A stretch of 64,000 nt of DNA from Curtobacterium sp. VKM Ac-2865 (GCF_015350905.1 NZ_JADKRZ010000002.1:558001-622000), one strand, 5' to 3'. Positions 1-9,163 are shown, counted from the stretch's first letter. Notes: generated by a model from the letters alone, not told the origin. Numbers and translations are program-made.

Positions 1-257
1 ACGTCCGGGCGGAAGCCCGCTGTGGTGAGGTCCTCGCGGAACCGGTCGGGCAGTGCCACGCCACCGGAGCTCGCACCGGGCGTCGCGTCGGTGGCCAGCA
101 GGACCACACCGACGACCGCGTGCTGGTCGAAGCCGCCGTCCGAGCTCGTGAGGTCCGTGCTCTTGACCGGGGTCGGCGCCATCGAGGTCGTGCCCGTGCA
201 CCCGGCGAGCGCGGCGACGGTGCTCAGCGCGATGGCGGCGGCCAGGATGCGGCGCAC
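1..257 (-). CDS. Secreted lipoprotein, N-terminal fragment (gene runs off the window)
   Basis: Only the first 85 residues are visible; the 3' end lies beyond base 1. The GTG start at 257 has a strong GAGGAGG ribosome site five bases upstream. The product begins with a basic n-region (MRRI), an Ala-rich hydrophobic stretch and an LAGC lipobox with the lipidated Cys at residue 20, so it should be an exported, membrane-anchored lipoprotein. The mature part visible (VVGVVLLATD and onward) could be the first strand of a periplasmic-binding fold, but too little is present to name a family. A TAGCGT -10-like box lies in the 17-bp repeat just upstream. Confidence 0.75.
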   Translation of the reverse strand, partial: MRRILAAAIALSTVAALAGCTGTTSMAPTPVKSTDLTSSDGGFDQHAVVGVVLLATDATPGASSGGVALPDRFREDLTTAGFRPD

Positions 258-282
258 GGTTCCTCCTCGTCGTGGGTCCCCC

Positions 283-338
283 ACGCTACCCGTTCCCGGT
301 CCCCGGGCCCCGGTCCTGGTGACGCTACCCGTTCCCGG
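283..338. repeat. 17-bp direct repeat at the 3' end of the MFS gene
   Basis: ACGCTACCCGTTCCCGG occurs at 283-299 and again at 322-338. The second copy contains the last codons and TAG stop of the MFS gene; the first copy lies in the spacer ahead of the lipoprotein gene, where on the minus strand it supplies a TAGCGT hexamer. It looks like a small local duplication. Confidence 0.6.
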
Positions 339-1743
339 AGGACGGAGCCGGGACCGGACCAAGCCGCCGGACCGCGGCCAGCCCGACCAGGGTGATGACG
401 GTCATCGCCGCGAAGACCAAGGCGAAGGCCGTGGGATGGTCCCGACCGCCGGCGGAGGTGAACAGCAGCCCCGCGACGGCGAGCCCCACCACGCTGCCGG
501 CGGCGTCCGCGATCGTCAGGGCCGAGCTCGCGAAGCCGTCGTCGCCCTCGGTGGAGAACCGGAGCGTCAGCGTCGAGGTCCTGGGGTAGGCGAAGCCCAT
601 CCCCGCCCCGCCGACGAACCACCCCGCCACCAGCACCCACACGGGCAGGTCCCACGCGGCCACCGCGAGCGCGGCCACCAGGCTGACGAGCACGAGCGCC
701 AGCCCGATGCCGAACACCCGCGCGGCCGGCAGCCGCCGCTCCCCCAGCCGGCCGTTCAGCCAGCTCGCGCTGGCCCAGCTCAGTGCGGAGACCGTCAGCG
801 CCAGCCCGGCGTCCGACGCGGACAGGCCGTGCTGGGCCTGCAGCAGGAACGGGACGTAGGCCTCGCTGCCGAAGAACCCGGCCGCGAGCACGCCGCGCAG
901 CAACACGACCGACGGCAGCCCCGGGCCCGCGGTCAGCGTCCGTCGGGGCAACAGCGGGCGGAGGGCGAACCACGCACCGACGAGCCCGATCACCACCGCC
1001 AGGACCCGCAGCACCACGGGCAGGTCCGGCGCGACGTTGAGCAGCAGCACCGCGACGGCCGCGGCGACGGACCACCCGATGCGGGCGCGCTGCCACGGTG
1101 GCCGGAGCTCGGGCGCCGGCGGGTGCAGGTGACGGAGCGTGGGCACGAGCAGCACGAAGGCGACGACCGCGATCACGAGGGCACCGGCGAAGACCCAGTG
1201 CCAGCTCGCGAGCTCGGTGACGTAGCCGGCGATCGCAGGACCCACGAGCGCCGGCACCACCCACGCGGCGGCGAACCCGGCGAACACCGGGCCGTGCAGG
1301 TCCTCGGGGAAGACCCGCGCGACCAGCACGTACAGGACGACGTCGATCGCGCCCGCGCCGAAGCCCTCGACCAGGCGGCCGGCGAGGAACACGGGCATCG
1401 TCGGGGCGAGCATCACGATCGCCGTCCCGATGGCGAAGAGCATCGCCGACACCCACGCCACGACCCGGCCGCCGGCGCGGTCGGTCCAGTTGCCCGCGAG
1501 CACCATCCCCGGGACGCCCGCCGCGAGCGGGGCGGCGAAGCTCAGGGAGTAGAGGGTCTCCCCGTGCAGGTCGCGGCTGATCACCGGCATGATCGTCGTC
1601 ATCGCCAGGTTCTGGAACGCGGCCACCGCGACGATGGCGACCATGCCGATCGTCGGCAGCGCGTACCCCCGGCTGAACAGGGACGGCCGCGGTGCCGCGG
1701 TGGGCCCGCGGCCATCGGTGGTCCTGCGTCCGTCGGTGGTCAC
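325..1743 (-). CDS. MFS transporter, 472 aa
   Basis: Major facilitator superfamily membrane protein, probably a proton-coupled drug or metabolite exporter. About 12-14 hydrophobic helices are spread along the protein. The cytoplasmic motif A between the second and third helices is visible as GNWTDRAGGR. There is a short hydrophilic N-terminus with a duplicated TTDGR. The GTG start at 1743 has no clear ribosome site, so a start inside the N-terminal tail before the first helix is possible. It lies downstream of metB in the same direction but with a 73-bp gap, so no functional link can be claimed. Substrate unknown. Confidence 0.85.
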   Translation of the reverse strand: MTTDGRRTTDGRGPTAAPRPSLFSRGYALPTIGMVAIVAVAAFQNLAMTTIMPVISRDLHGETLYSLSFAAPLAAGVPGMVLAGNWTDRAGGRVVAWVSAMLFAIGTAIVMLAPTMPVFLAGRLVEGFGAGAIDVVLYVLVARVFPEDLHGPVFAGFAAAWVVPALVGPAIAGYVTELASWHWVFAGALVIAVVAFVLLVPTLRHLHPPAPELRPPWQRARIGWSVAAAVAVLLLNVAPDLPVVLRVLAVVIGLVGAWFALRPLLPRRTLTAGPGLPSVVLLRGVLAAGFFGSEAYVPFLLQAQHGLSASDAGLALTVSALSWASASWLNGRLGERRLPAARVFGIGLALVLVSLVAALAVAAWDLPVWVLVAGWFVGGAGMGFAYPRTSTLTLRFSTEGDDGFASSALTIADAAGSVVGLAVAGLLFTSAGGRDHPTAFALVFAAMTVITLVGLAAVRRLGPVPAPSSGNG

Positions 1744-1783
1744 GCGACCATCGTAGGAGCGGCCGGGGACACCTGCTGCGCGG

Positions 1784-1838
1784 GGACCACCGCGCGAGCG
1801 CTTGCTGCGCTCGGGACTACCGCGCGAGCGCCTGCTGC
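1784..1838. repeat. Imperfect duplication of the metB 3' end
   Basis: A 25-bp segment spanning the metB stop (1814-1838) recurs at 1784-1808 with two mismatches, a 30-bp period. The second copy lies after the stop codon and is not translated in frame. It is probably a slippage or local duplication product. Confidence 0.6.
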
Positions 1839-2962
1839 ACGTCGGCGACCAGGTCGCCCGCGTCCTCGATGCCGACGGACAGCCGCACGACGTTCTCCGG
1901 CACGGCCAGCTCGGTGCCCTTCACCGACGCGTGGGTCATCTCGCTCGGGTACCCGATGAGCGACTCCACCCCACCGAGCGACTCCGCGAGCGCGAACAGC
2001 TCGGTCGACTCCGCGAAGCGCTTCGCCGCCTCGGGACCGCCGGCGAGCGCCACGGACAGCATCCCGCCGAACCCGCGCATCTGGCGGGACGCGACGTCGT
2101 GCCCCGGGTGGTCGGCCAGCCCCGGGTAGAAGACGCGCTCCACGGACGGGTGCTCGACGAGGGCCTCGGCGACGGCCTGCGCGTTCTGCGAGTGGCGCTC
2201 CATCCGGACGGCCAGGGTCTTGATGCCGCGGATCGTCAGCCAGGCGTCGAACGGCGACGAGATCGCACCGGCACCGAACTGCAGGAACTGCACCTTCTCC
2301 GCGAGCTCCTGGTCCTTGAGGACGATCGCCCCGCCGACGACGTCCGAGTGCCCGCCGAGGTACTTCGTGGTCGAGTACGCGACCACGTCGGCGCCGAGCG
2401 ACAACGGCTGCTGCAGGTACGGCGACGCGAAGGTGTTGTCGACGACGACGAGGGCTCCGGCCGCGTGCCCGATCTCGGCGAGCGCCGCGATGTCGGCGAT
2501 CTTCATGAGCGGGTTCGTCGGCGTCTCGACCCACAGCACGGTCTTCTCGGGGGCACCTTCGAGCGCGCCGCGGACCAGGTCGAGGTCGCTCATGTCGACG
2601 ACGACGAGCTCCACGCCCCACGGCACGTGCAGGCGGCTCACCAGGCGGTGGGTGCCGCCGTAGACGTCGTTGCCCATCACCACGCGGGCGCCGGGGGCGA
2701 GCGTCGCTCGCAGCAGCGCGTCCTCCCCGGCCAGGCCGGAGGCGAACGAGTACGCCGCCACGCCGCCGTCCAGGTCCGCGAGCAGGGTCTGCAGCGAGTC
2801 ACGGGTCGGGTTCGCGGAGCGCGAGTACTCGTACCCGTTCCGCATCTGCCCGATGCCGTCCTGCACGTAGGTGGACGTCAGGTGCAGTGGCGGGATGACG
2901 GCGCCGGTGGTGGCGTCGGGTTCCTGGCCGGCGTGGACGGCGCGGGTGCTGAACTCGGTCAT
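1817..2962 (-). CDS. metB: Cystathionine gamma-synthase (PLP), 381 aa
   Basis: Cytosolic pyridoxal-phosphate enzyme of the Cys/Met-metabolism family. The synthase joins O-acylhomoserine and cysteine to cystathionine; close relatives run the gamma-lyase reaction. The sequence has the family hallmarks: YEYSRSANPTR near residue 45 for phosphate binding, the ETPTNP segment, and the Schiff-base lysine K200 in YSTTKYLGGHSD. Length 381 matches the family. ATG start at 2962 with CTGGAG upstream. It lies 106 bp after the cystathionine beta-synthase gene on the same strand; the pair makes a complete transsulfuration module and the direction used cannot be read from sequence. A half copy of the dispersed palindrome (GACGGGAGGCTCGG) sits in the gap. 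Confidence 0.92.
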   Translation of the reverse strand: MTEFSTRAVHAGQEPDATTGAVIPPLHLTSTYVQDGIGQMRNGYEYSRSANPTRDSLQTLLADLDGGVAAYSFASGLAGEDALLRATLAPGARVVMGNDVYGGTHRLVSRLHVPWGVELVVVDMSDLDLVRGALEGAPEKTVLWVETPTNPLMKIADIAALAEIGHAAGALVVVDNTFASPYLQQPLSLGADVVAYSTTKYLGGHSDVVGGAIVLKDQELAEKVQFLQFGAGAISSPFDAWLTIRGIKTLAVRMERHSQNAQAVAEALVEHPSVERVFYPGLADHPGHDVASRQMRGFGGMLSVALAGGPEAAKRFAESTELFALAESLGGVESLIGYPSEMTHASVKGTELAVPENVVRLSVGIEDAGDLVADVQQALAR

Positions 2963-3068
2963 GGTGCGTATCTCCAGGTCAGGAGCGGACGGGAGGCTCG
3001 GATCGCGTCGCGCGCGGACCGCTCGGTCGGGTGCGCTGCCGTGGCGCGCACCGCTCGCGCTGGCGCGC

Positions 3069-4433
3069 TCACTCCGAGAGGTAGGTGAGCAGGTCGTGTC
3101 GCGTCAGGACGGTGACGGGCTTGCCGTCCTCGACGACGAGCAGCGCGTCCACGGTCTCGAGGGCACGGCGGGCCGAGGACACCGACTCGCCGACGCCGAT
3201 GAGCGGCAGTGGGTCGCCGACGGACTCGGCCAGGCGGTCGGCCATCTTGGCGGCTCCGGTGAAGACGTGCTCGAGCAGGTCCTTCTCGGCGACGGCGCCG
3301 ATCACCTCACCGATCACGACGGGCGGCTCCGCACTGAGGACGGGCATCTGCGAGACGCCGTACTTCGACATGATGTCGACGACCTCGCGGACCGTGTCCC
3401 CCGGGTGCGCGTGGACGAGGTCGGGCAGGCGCCCGTCCTTGCCCGCGATGAGGGACCCGACCGTGCGGGCCTCGTCGGTCTCGGCGAAGCCGTACGAGCG
3501 CATCCAGCGGTCGTTGAAGATCTTGCCGAGGTAGCCGCGGCCACCGTCGGGCAGCAGCACGACCATGACGTCGTCCTCGGTCAGGTCGCGGGCGGCCCGC
3601 AGCGCCGCGACGACGGCCATGCCGCTGGAGCCGCCGACGAGCAGCCCCTCCTCGCGCGCGAGACGACGGGTCATCGCGAACGACTCGGCGTCCGACACGG
3701 CGATGATCTCGTCCGCGATGTCGGGGTCGTAGGCGCTCGGCCAGAAGTCCTCGCCGACGCCCTCGACCAGGTACGGGCGACCGGTGCCGCCCGAGTAGAC
3801 GGAGCCCTCGGGGTCGGCGCCGATGACGCGCACGCGACCCTCGGACACCTCCTTCAGGTACTTGCCCGTGCCGGAGATCGTGCCGCCGGTGCCGACGCCC
3901 GCCACGAAGTGGGTCAGCTGCGCCTCGGTGTCGCGCCAGATCTCCGGACCCGTGGTCTCGTAGTGGCTGCGCGGGCCGTTCGGGTTCGCGTACTGGTTCG
4001 GCTTGTAGGCGCCCGGGATCTCCTGCACGAGCCGGTCGGACACCGAGTAGTACGACTCGGGGTGCTCGGGCGGGACCGCCGTCGGAGTGACGACGATCTC
4101 GGCGCCGTAGGCCGTCAGGACGTTCCGCTTGTCCTCGCCGACCTTGTCGGGCAGGACGAACACGCAGCGGTACCCGCGCTTCTGGGCGACGAGCGCCAGG
4201 CCGACGCCGGTGTTGCCCGAGGTCGGTTCGACGATCGTGCCGCCGGGGCGCAGCTCGCCCGATGCCTCAGCGGCGTCGAGGATCCGCGTCGCGATGCGGT
4301 CCTTCGAGGACCCGCCGGGGTTGAGGTACTCCACCTTGACCAGGACCGTCGCCCGGAGGCCCTCGGTGACCCGGTTCAGCTTGACGAGGGGGGTGTCGCC
4401 GACGAGGTCGACGACGGAGTTCGCGTAACGCAC
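3069..4433 (-). CDS. cbs: Cystathionine beta-synthase with C-terminal CBS pair, 454 aa
   Basis: Fold-type II PLP enzyme that condenses serine (or O-acetylserine) with homocysteine to cystathionine. The catalytic domain covers about residues 1-310, with the PLP lysine K44 in NPGGSSKDR, the TSGNTG loop and the phosphate-binding GVGTGGTISG. Residues ~335-454 form two CBS motifs, the regulatory module usual in actinobacterial enzymes. GTG start at 4433 lies six bases after a TAGGAT -10 box, implying a leaderless transcript. It precedes metB, which fits a reverse transsulfuration route from homocysteine to cysteine. No heme-binding extension is present. Confidence 0.93.
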   Translation of the reverse strand: MRYANSVVDLVGDTPLVKLNRVTEGLRATVLVKVEYLNPGGSSKDRIATRILDAAEASGELRPGGTIVEPTSGNTGVGLALVAQKRGYRCVFVLPDKVGEDKRNVLTAYGAEIVVTPTAVPPEHPESYYSVSDRLVQEIPGAYKPNQYANPNGPRSHYETTGPEIWRDTEAQLTHFVAGVGTGGTISGTGKYLKEVSEGRVRVIGADPEGSVYSGGTGRPYLVEGVGEDFWPSAYDPDIADEIIAVSDAESFAMTRRLAREEGLLVGGSSGMAVVAALRAARDLTEDDVMVVLLPDGGRGYLGKIFNDRWMRSYGFAETDEARTVGSLIAGKDGRLPDLVHAHPGDTVREVVDIMSKYGVSQMPVLSAEPPVVIGEVIGAVAEKDLLEHVFTGAAKMADRLAESVGDPLPLIGVGESVSSARRALETVDALLVVEDGKPVTVLTRHDLLTYLSE

Positions 4434-4439
4434 GCGTTG

Positions 4440-4445
4440 ATCCTA
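4440..4445 (-). promoter_or_regulatory. -10 box of the leaderless cbs promoter
   Basis: TAGGAT on the minus strand ends six bases before the GTG start at 4433, leaving no room for a ribosome site. Confidence 0.6.
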
Positions 4446-4563
4446 GGCGGCGCACCTCCGCACCTCCCAGGCATGCGACGCCGGGTGACAACCCTCCAGC
4501 GGGGCGGGCCGCAGCGCCCGTGGCGGAGGTGGGTCGGGCCTCCCGTCGGTCGCCCGCTGCCCG

Positions 4564-6426
4564 TCAGACCAGATCGGCCGGCGCGTTCTGCTGGTGGTGC
4601 AGCGTCGCGTACGTCCCGCCGAGGGCGAGCAGCTCCTCGTGCGTGCCCTGCTCGACGATCTGCCCGTGGTCGAGCACGAAGACGACGTCGGCGTCGCGGA
4701 CGGTCGACAGGCGGTGCGCGATCGAGATGGTCGTGCGGCCGCGAGCGGCGTTGTCGAGCGCGGTCTGCACCACCCGCTCTGAGATCGAGTCGAGCGCGCT
4801 GGTGGCCTCGTCGAGCACCAGCACCGGCGGGTCCTTGAGCAGCACCCGTGCGATCGCGATGCGCTGCTTCTCGCCGCCGGAGAGCCGGTAGCCGCGCTCC
4901 CCGACGACGGTGTCGTAGCCGTCCGGGAACGAGGCGATGGTCTCGTGGATGTTCGCGGCCCGTGCTGCCCGCTCGAGTTCCTCGGCCGTGGCGTCGGGCT
5001 TGGCGTAGCGGAGGTTGTCGCCGATCGTCGCGTGGAACATGTAGGTCTCCTGGCTCACGATGCCGATGTGCCGCATGAGGTCCTCGTGCTCCAGATCGCG
5101 GACGTCGGACCCCGCGAACCGGACCGATCCCTCCGTGGCCTCGTACAGGCGGGGCACCAGGTACGACACGGTCGTCTTGCCGGCACCCGACGGGCCGACG
5201 AACGCGGCGAACTGCCCTGGTTGGAGCTCGAAGGAGACACCCCGCAGCGTCGGCTTGTCGGCTTCCCCGTCCGGGTAGGTGAACGTGACGTCGTCGAACG
5301 CGACGTGACCGACCCGCTGCTCGTCGACCTTGTGCGCGGTCGGTGCGTCGGTGATGGCGGGCTTCAGGTCGAGGTACTCGAAGATGCGGGCGAACAGCGC
5401 TCCCGACGTCTGCAGGTCGAGGACGACGCGGAGCAGCCCGACCGTCGGGAACAGCAGGCGCGACTGCACCGTCGTGAACGCCACGATCGTGCCCGCGGTG
5501 ATCGGGACGCCGCCGAGGATCAGGTACGCCGCGACCAGGTAGATGATCGCCGGGATGATCGACAGGAAGATCTGGACGATCGCGAAGAACCACTGCCCGG
5601 ACATCTGCTGTCGGACCTGCAGCGCGATCTGGTTGCGGTTCTCGTCGCCGTACCGGTGGGTCTCGCTGCGCTGCTGGTTGAAGCTCTTCGCGAGCAGGAT
5701 GCCCGACACGCTCAGGGCCTCCTGTGTGATCGCGGTCATGTCGGAGAGCGACTCCTGGGTCTGCCCGGCGATCTTCGCGCGGACCTGGCCCACCCGGCGC
5801 TGTGCGATGACGAGGAGCGGCAGCAGGACGACCGCGACGATGGTCATCTGCCAGCTGAGGAGCAGCATCGCGACCACCGCGGCGATCACCGTCACGGTGT
5901 TGCCGAGCACCGAGGAGATGGTGTTGTTCAGCACGCTGGCGACACCGCCGACGTCGTTCTGCAGACGCGACTGGATGACCCCCGTCTTCGTCCGGGTGAA
6001 GAACGCGAGCTCCATCCGCTGCAGGTGCGCGAACAGCCGCATCCGGAGGGACCCCATGACCTTGTTGCCGACCGTCGCCGTGAGGTACGTCTGCCACACC
6101 CCCACGCCGGCGTTCGCGATCCAGAGGAGCACCATCGCCGTCACGAGCCAGGCGAGCACCGGCACGTCCGGGGTGCCCGACTTCGGGAACAGCCCTTCGT
6201 CGAACGCGCGCTGGGTCAGCAGCGGCGGGATCACCGACAGCGCAGCACCGAGCAGGACGAGCGCCACCGTGAACCCGATCGACCGGCGGTGCGGGCCGAA
6301 GAGCCCGGCGATGCGACCGAGCAGGTTCGGGATCCGCGGTGCCGCCGCGTTGGCCGCGCGCTGCGCGTCGAAGTCACCGCTGGAGATCCGGCCGCCGCCG
6401 TGTCCACCGCCACCACGCATGCTCAT
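4564..6426 (-). CDS. ABC transporter, fused permease and ATPase (type I exporter), 620 aa
   Basis: Half-transporter of the MsbA/LmrA type. The N-terminal ~350 residues carry six membrane helices, preceded by a Gly/His-rich tail. The C-terminal ATPase has Walker A GPSGAGKTT with K417, signature LSGGEKQR, Walker B VLVLDEATSALD and the H-loop IAHRLS. As a single fused half it probably works as a homodimer exporting lipids, peptides or drugs; the substrate is unknown. The start at 6426 (MSMRGG) is preferred because AAGGAG lies five bases ahead; the frame stays open upstream but without a ribosome site. It is divergent from the amino-acid permease gene. Confidence 0.9.
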   Translation of the reverse strand: MSMRGGGGHGGGRISSGDFDAQRAANAAAPRIPNLLGRIAGLFGPHRRSIGFTVALVLLGAALSVIPPLLTQRAFDEGLFPKSGTPDVPVLAWLVTAMVLLWIANAGVGVWQTYLTATVGNKVMGSLRMRLFAHLQRMELAFFTRTKTGVIQSRLQNDVGGVASVLNNTISSVLGNTVTVIAAVVAMLLLSWQMTIVAVVLLPLLVIAQRRVGQVRAKIAGQTQESLSDMTAITQEALSVSGILLAKSFNQQRSETHRYGDENRNQIALQVRQQMSGQWFFAIVQIFLSIIPAIIYLVAAYLILGGVPITAGTIVAFTTVQSRLLFPTVGLLRVVLDLQTSGALFARIFEYLDLKPAITDAPTAHKVDEQRVGHVAFDDVTFTYPDGEADKPTLRGVSFELQPGQFAAFVGPSGAGKTTVSYLVPRLYEATEGSVRFAGSDVRDLEHEDLMRHIGIVSQETYMFHATIGDNLRYAKPDATAEELERAARAANIHETIASFPDGYDTVVGERGYRLSGGEKQRIAIARVLLKDPPVLVLDEATSALDSISERVVQTALDNAARGRTTISIAHRLSTVRDADVVFVLDHGQIVEQGTHEELLALGGTYATLHHQQNAPADLV

Positions 6427-6526
6427 GCGAGCTCCTTCCGCCCGGCGTGACCGGACGGTCCGCTCTCCCGAGTCAATGTAACCCCGCGGGCGGACATCGA
6501 TGAGCCGCCGGCGAGGTCCTGTGGAA

Positions 6527-6555
6527 TTGACCCCCATCCGGGGCCGTGCGAGCAT
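6527..6555 (+). promoter_or_regulatory. Candidate promoter of the amino-acid permease gene
   Basis: TTGACC (6527-6532), a 17-bp spacer and GAGCAT (6550-6555) give a sigma-70-like layout about 32 bases upstream of the ATG. GAGG before the start would be the ribosome site. Confidence 0.45.
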
Positions 6556-6587
6556 GACCCGTCCCGTTCGCCGCTCCACGAGGTCCC

Positions 6588-8015
6588 ATGTCGTCCGCGC
6601 AGTCCCGCCCCGCCACGTCCCTCCGTCACCAACTGGCCCGGCGCAAGCCGATCGACCAGTTGCAGGCCGAAGCAGCGGCCGGGGTCGACGGCAATCCGCT
6701 CCGCCGGACGCTCGGCGTGTGGCACCTGACGATGATCAGCGTCGGCGCCACGCTCGGCACCGGGATCCTCGTCGTGCTCGGCACGGCGGTCCCCCTCGCC
6801 GGGCCCGCCGTCTGGATCTCGTTCGTCGTGGCGGGCATCGCGGCGCTGCTGTCCGCCCTGTCGTACGCCGAGATGGCCGGCGCGGTGCCGACGTCCGGGT
6901 CGAGCTACTCGTACACCTACGCGACCATGGGTGAGGGCATCGCCTGGGTCTGCGGCTGGTGTCTCGTGCTCGAGTACGCCGTGTCCGTCGCCGCGGTCGC
7001 CGTGGGTGCGAGCGAGTACGTCGACGAGACCCTCAAGGTGTTCGGCACGCACCTGCCGCTCGCCCTGTCGGCCCCGCCCGGCGACGGCGGCGTGGTCAAC
7101 CTGCCGGCGGCCGTGCTCGTCCTGCTCGCGACGGCGGTGCTCCTGCCGGGGGCCCGCGAGAGCGCCTGGGTCAACACCCTCATGGTCATCGTGAAGATCG
7201 CCCTGCTGGTGTTCTTCGTGGTCGTGGCCTTCACCGCGTTCCGTGCGCAGAACTTCGAGCCGCTCGCACCGATGGGCGCTGCCGGGGTCACCGCGGCGGC
7301 CTCGCGCCTGTTCTTCTCCTACATCGGCTTCGACGCGGCCTCGACCGCCGGTGAAGAAGCCAAGGACCCCCGGCGTGACCTCCCCCGCGCCATCATCGGG
7401 TCGATCGCCCTCATCACCACTCTGTACATCCTGGTCGCCATCGCGGCGATCGGCGCCCGGTCGTGGACGTCGTTCTCCTCCACCGAGGCGTCCCTCGTCC
7501 GCATCGTCGTCGACGTCACCGGCCAGCCCCTCGTGGCGCTGGTGTTCTCCGTCGGCGCCGTGATCGCGATCGCCAGCGTCGTGCTCACGGTGCTCTACGG
7601 CCAGACCCGCATCCTGCTGACGATGGCGCGCGACGGTCTGGTACCGAAGGCCTTCGGGCGGGTGTCGGAGCGCACGGGCACCCCCGTCGTGAACACCCTC
7701 ATCGTGGGCCTCGTGGTGACGGTCGTCGCGGCGCTGGTGCCGCTCGGGGAGCTCGCCGACGCGACGAGCATCGGCACCCTGGTGGCGTTCGCGCTGGTGA
7801 ACGTCTCCGTGATCATCCTCCGGCGGTCGCAGCCCGGTCTCGACCGCTCGTACCGGGTCCCGCTCTTCCCGGTCGTCCCGGTCCTCGGCACCCTGAGCTG
7901 CGCTCTGCTCGCGGTGTTCCTCGGTGCGGGCACCTGGATCGCGTTCGGCATCTGGATGGTCGCCGGCGCGGTGCTCTACGCGCTCTACGGTCGCCGCCAC
8001 AGCACCCTCCGCTGA
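6588..8015 (+). CDS. APC-family amino-acid permease, 475 aa
   Basis: Inner-membrane secondary transporter of the amino acid-polyamine-organocation superfamily, close to the cationic amino-acid transporter (YfnA/CAT-like) branch. The signature PIDQLQAEA followed by LRRTLGVWHL and the broken first helix ISVGATLGTGILVVLG, which carries the substrate-binding glycines, are clear. About 12 membrane helices follow, and the conserved SYIGFDAASTAGEEAKDP segment is present. ATG start at 6588. Single-gene unit divergent from the ABC exporter. The amino acid moved cannot be told from sequence. Confidence 0.9.
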   Translation: MSSAQSRPATSLRHQLARRKPIDQLQAEAAAGVDGNPLRRTLGVWHLTMISVGATLGTGILVVLGTAVPLAGPAVWISFVVAGIAALLSALSYAEMAGAVPTSGSSYSYTYATMGEGIAWVCGWCLVLEYAVSVAAVAVGASEYVDETLKVFGTHLPLALSAPPGDGGVVNLPAAVLVLLATAVLLPGARESAWVNTLMVIVKIALLVFFVVVAFTAFRAQNFEPLAPMGAAGVTAAASRLFFSYIGFDAASTAGEEAKDPRRDLPRAIIGSIALITTLYILVAIAAIGARSWTSFSSTEASLVRIVVDVTGQPLVALVFSVGAVIAIASVVLTVLYGQTRILLTMARDGLVPKAFGRVSERTGTPVVNTLIVGLVVTVVAALVPLGELADATSIGTLVAFALVNVSVIILRRSQPGLDRSYRVPLFPVVPVLGTLSCALLAVFLGAGTWIAFGIWMVAGAVLYALYGRRHSTLR

Positions 8016-8112
8016 CCCCCCGCCCGCACGAGGTTCGTGCTGCGCGACACACCGTGCGCGCTGCGGCACGAGCGGCGTCGCCGGGCGCGAGCCTCGTCCG
8101 CGCACGGCGCGC

Positions 8113-8144
8113 ACGACGCGTACGACGCGTACGACGCGCACGAC
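8113..8144. repeat. 9-bp tandem repeat ACGACGCGT x3 plus partial
   Basis: Three near-identical units at 8113-8121, 8122-8130 and 8131-8139, then ACGAC. It lies in the 221-bp gap between the permease gene and the AbiEi-like gene, which otherwise holds no gene I can support. The unit length is a multiple of three but no open frame with a start uses it convincingly. Confidence 0.6.
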
Positions 8145-8236
8145 ACGGGCCCTCCACATGCCGTCGGGGACCGGGCACTGTCCACAGGGGCACCGCCCGA
8201 GCACACGGCGAGCCGGTCGCCGGGCAGCGTCGGTCC

Positions 8237-9163
8237 ATGACGAGCACACCGAGACCGACACTGTTCCGACTCAGCCGCGTCGACCGCGCGCACGACCGCG
8301 CGCTCCAGCGTCGGCACCGCGCGGGTGAACTGCACCGCTTGTGCCCGGGCGTCTACCTCCTCCGTGACGACTGGGACCAACTCGGCGAGGTGGAACGCCA
8401 TCTCACTCGCGCACGAGCGATCGCTCCCCGGCTCCGGGTCACCTCGACCTTCTCCCACCTCACGGCCGCACTCATCCTCGGGTGGCCGCTCCGGGGATCA
8501 GCGCCGGAGCGCGTCCACGTCCTCGACAGGGCGGTGACCGACGTCGAGCACCGCGCTGGACTCGTCCGGCACGTCGACCGTGGGGACCCAGCCGCACGGT
8601 CGACCCACTTCGAGGGCATCCCGGTCACCACCGCACTCGAGACAGCCGTGGCACTCGCGACCACCCTGCCGGTCACCACGGCGGCCATCGCCGTCGACGG
8701 TGGTGTCCGACGTCAGATGCTCACCGTCGAGGAGTTCGTCGCAGCGCTCCCGTTGGGTCGGGCTCGTGGCTCCGTCCGGTCTCGGACGGTCGCGACCGCC
8801 CTCGACCCGAGGCACGAGTCGCCGGGTGAGTCGTACACCGCGATCCGACTGGTCGAGCTCGGCGCTCCCCAGATCGTCCCGCAGCAGGAGTTCCGGGCAC
8901 CGAGCGGTCACGTGGACCGAGTGGACTTCTGGATCCCGTCCCTCGGCGTCGTCGTCGAGTTCGACGGCCGGCAGAAGTACGTCGACCCGGAGATGCTCGG
9001 CGGACGTGACCCCGCCGACGTGCTCTGGCAGGAGAAGCTGCGACAGGACCGGCTGACTGCTCACCCCGAGGTCCGAACGGTCGTCCGGGTCACTTGGTGG
9101 CACCTCGTCGAACTCGACCGACTGCGAGCACTCTTCCGCGAACACGGCGTCGTGTTCGCATGA
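8237..9163 (+). CDS. AbiEi-type N-terminal domain with DUF559/Vsr-like C-terminal domain, 308 aa
   Basis: Two parts are visible. The N-terminal half resembles the helix-turn-helix region of AbiEi-family antitoxin-like proteins, with the usual ALQRRHRAGELHRLCPGVYL pattern. The C-terminal ~110 residues resemble DUF559, a PD-(D/E)XK-like fold: VDFW, then VVVEFDG, then a basic EKLRQDRL and a hydrophobic VRVTWW strand. No toxin-like AbiEii partner lies beside it. Proteins with this layout are common singletons in actinobacteria and their function is not established. The ATG at 8237 lacks a clear ribosome site; the upstream GTCCACAGG stretch may hold control signals. Confidence 0.75.
   Translation: MTSTPRPTLFRLSRVDRAHDRALQRRHRAGELHRLCPGVYLLRDDWDQLGEVERHLTRARAIAPRLRVTSTFSHLTAALILGWPLRGSAPERVHVLDRAVTDVEHRAGLVRHVDRGDPAARSTHFEGIPVTTALETAVALATTLPVTTAAIAVDGGVRRQMLTVEEFVAALPLGRARGSVRSRTVATALDPRHESPGESYTAIRLVELGAPQIVPQQEFRAPSGHVDRVDFWIPSLGVVVEFDGRQKYVDPEMLGGRDPADVLWQEKLRQDRLTAHPEVRTVVRVTWWHLVELDRLRALFREHGVVFA

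Noticed and set aside
22..1959. Long open frame on the plus strand opposite the MFS and metB genes
   Set aside because: It is a GC-rich antisense shadow with Arg/Pro/Gly-heavy low-complexity product; the minus strand encodes well-defined proteins. The same applies to long frames opposite the ABC exporter, menD, resB, sulP and aspS.
2963..3068. SAM or cobalamin riboswitch ahead of metB
   Set aside because: The spacer is only 106 bp and lacks the B12 box and SAM-I or SAM-II core sequences.
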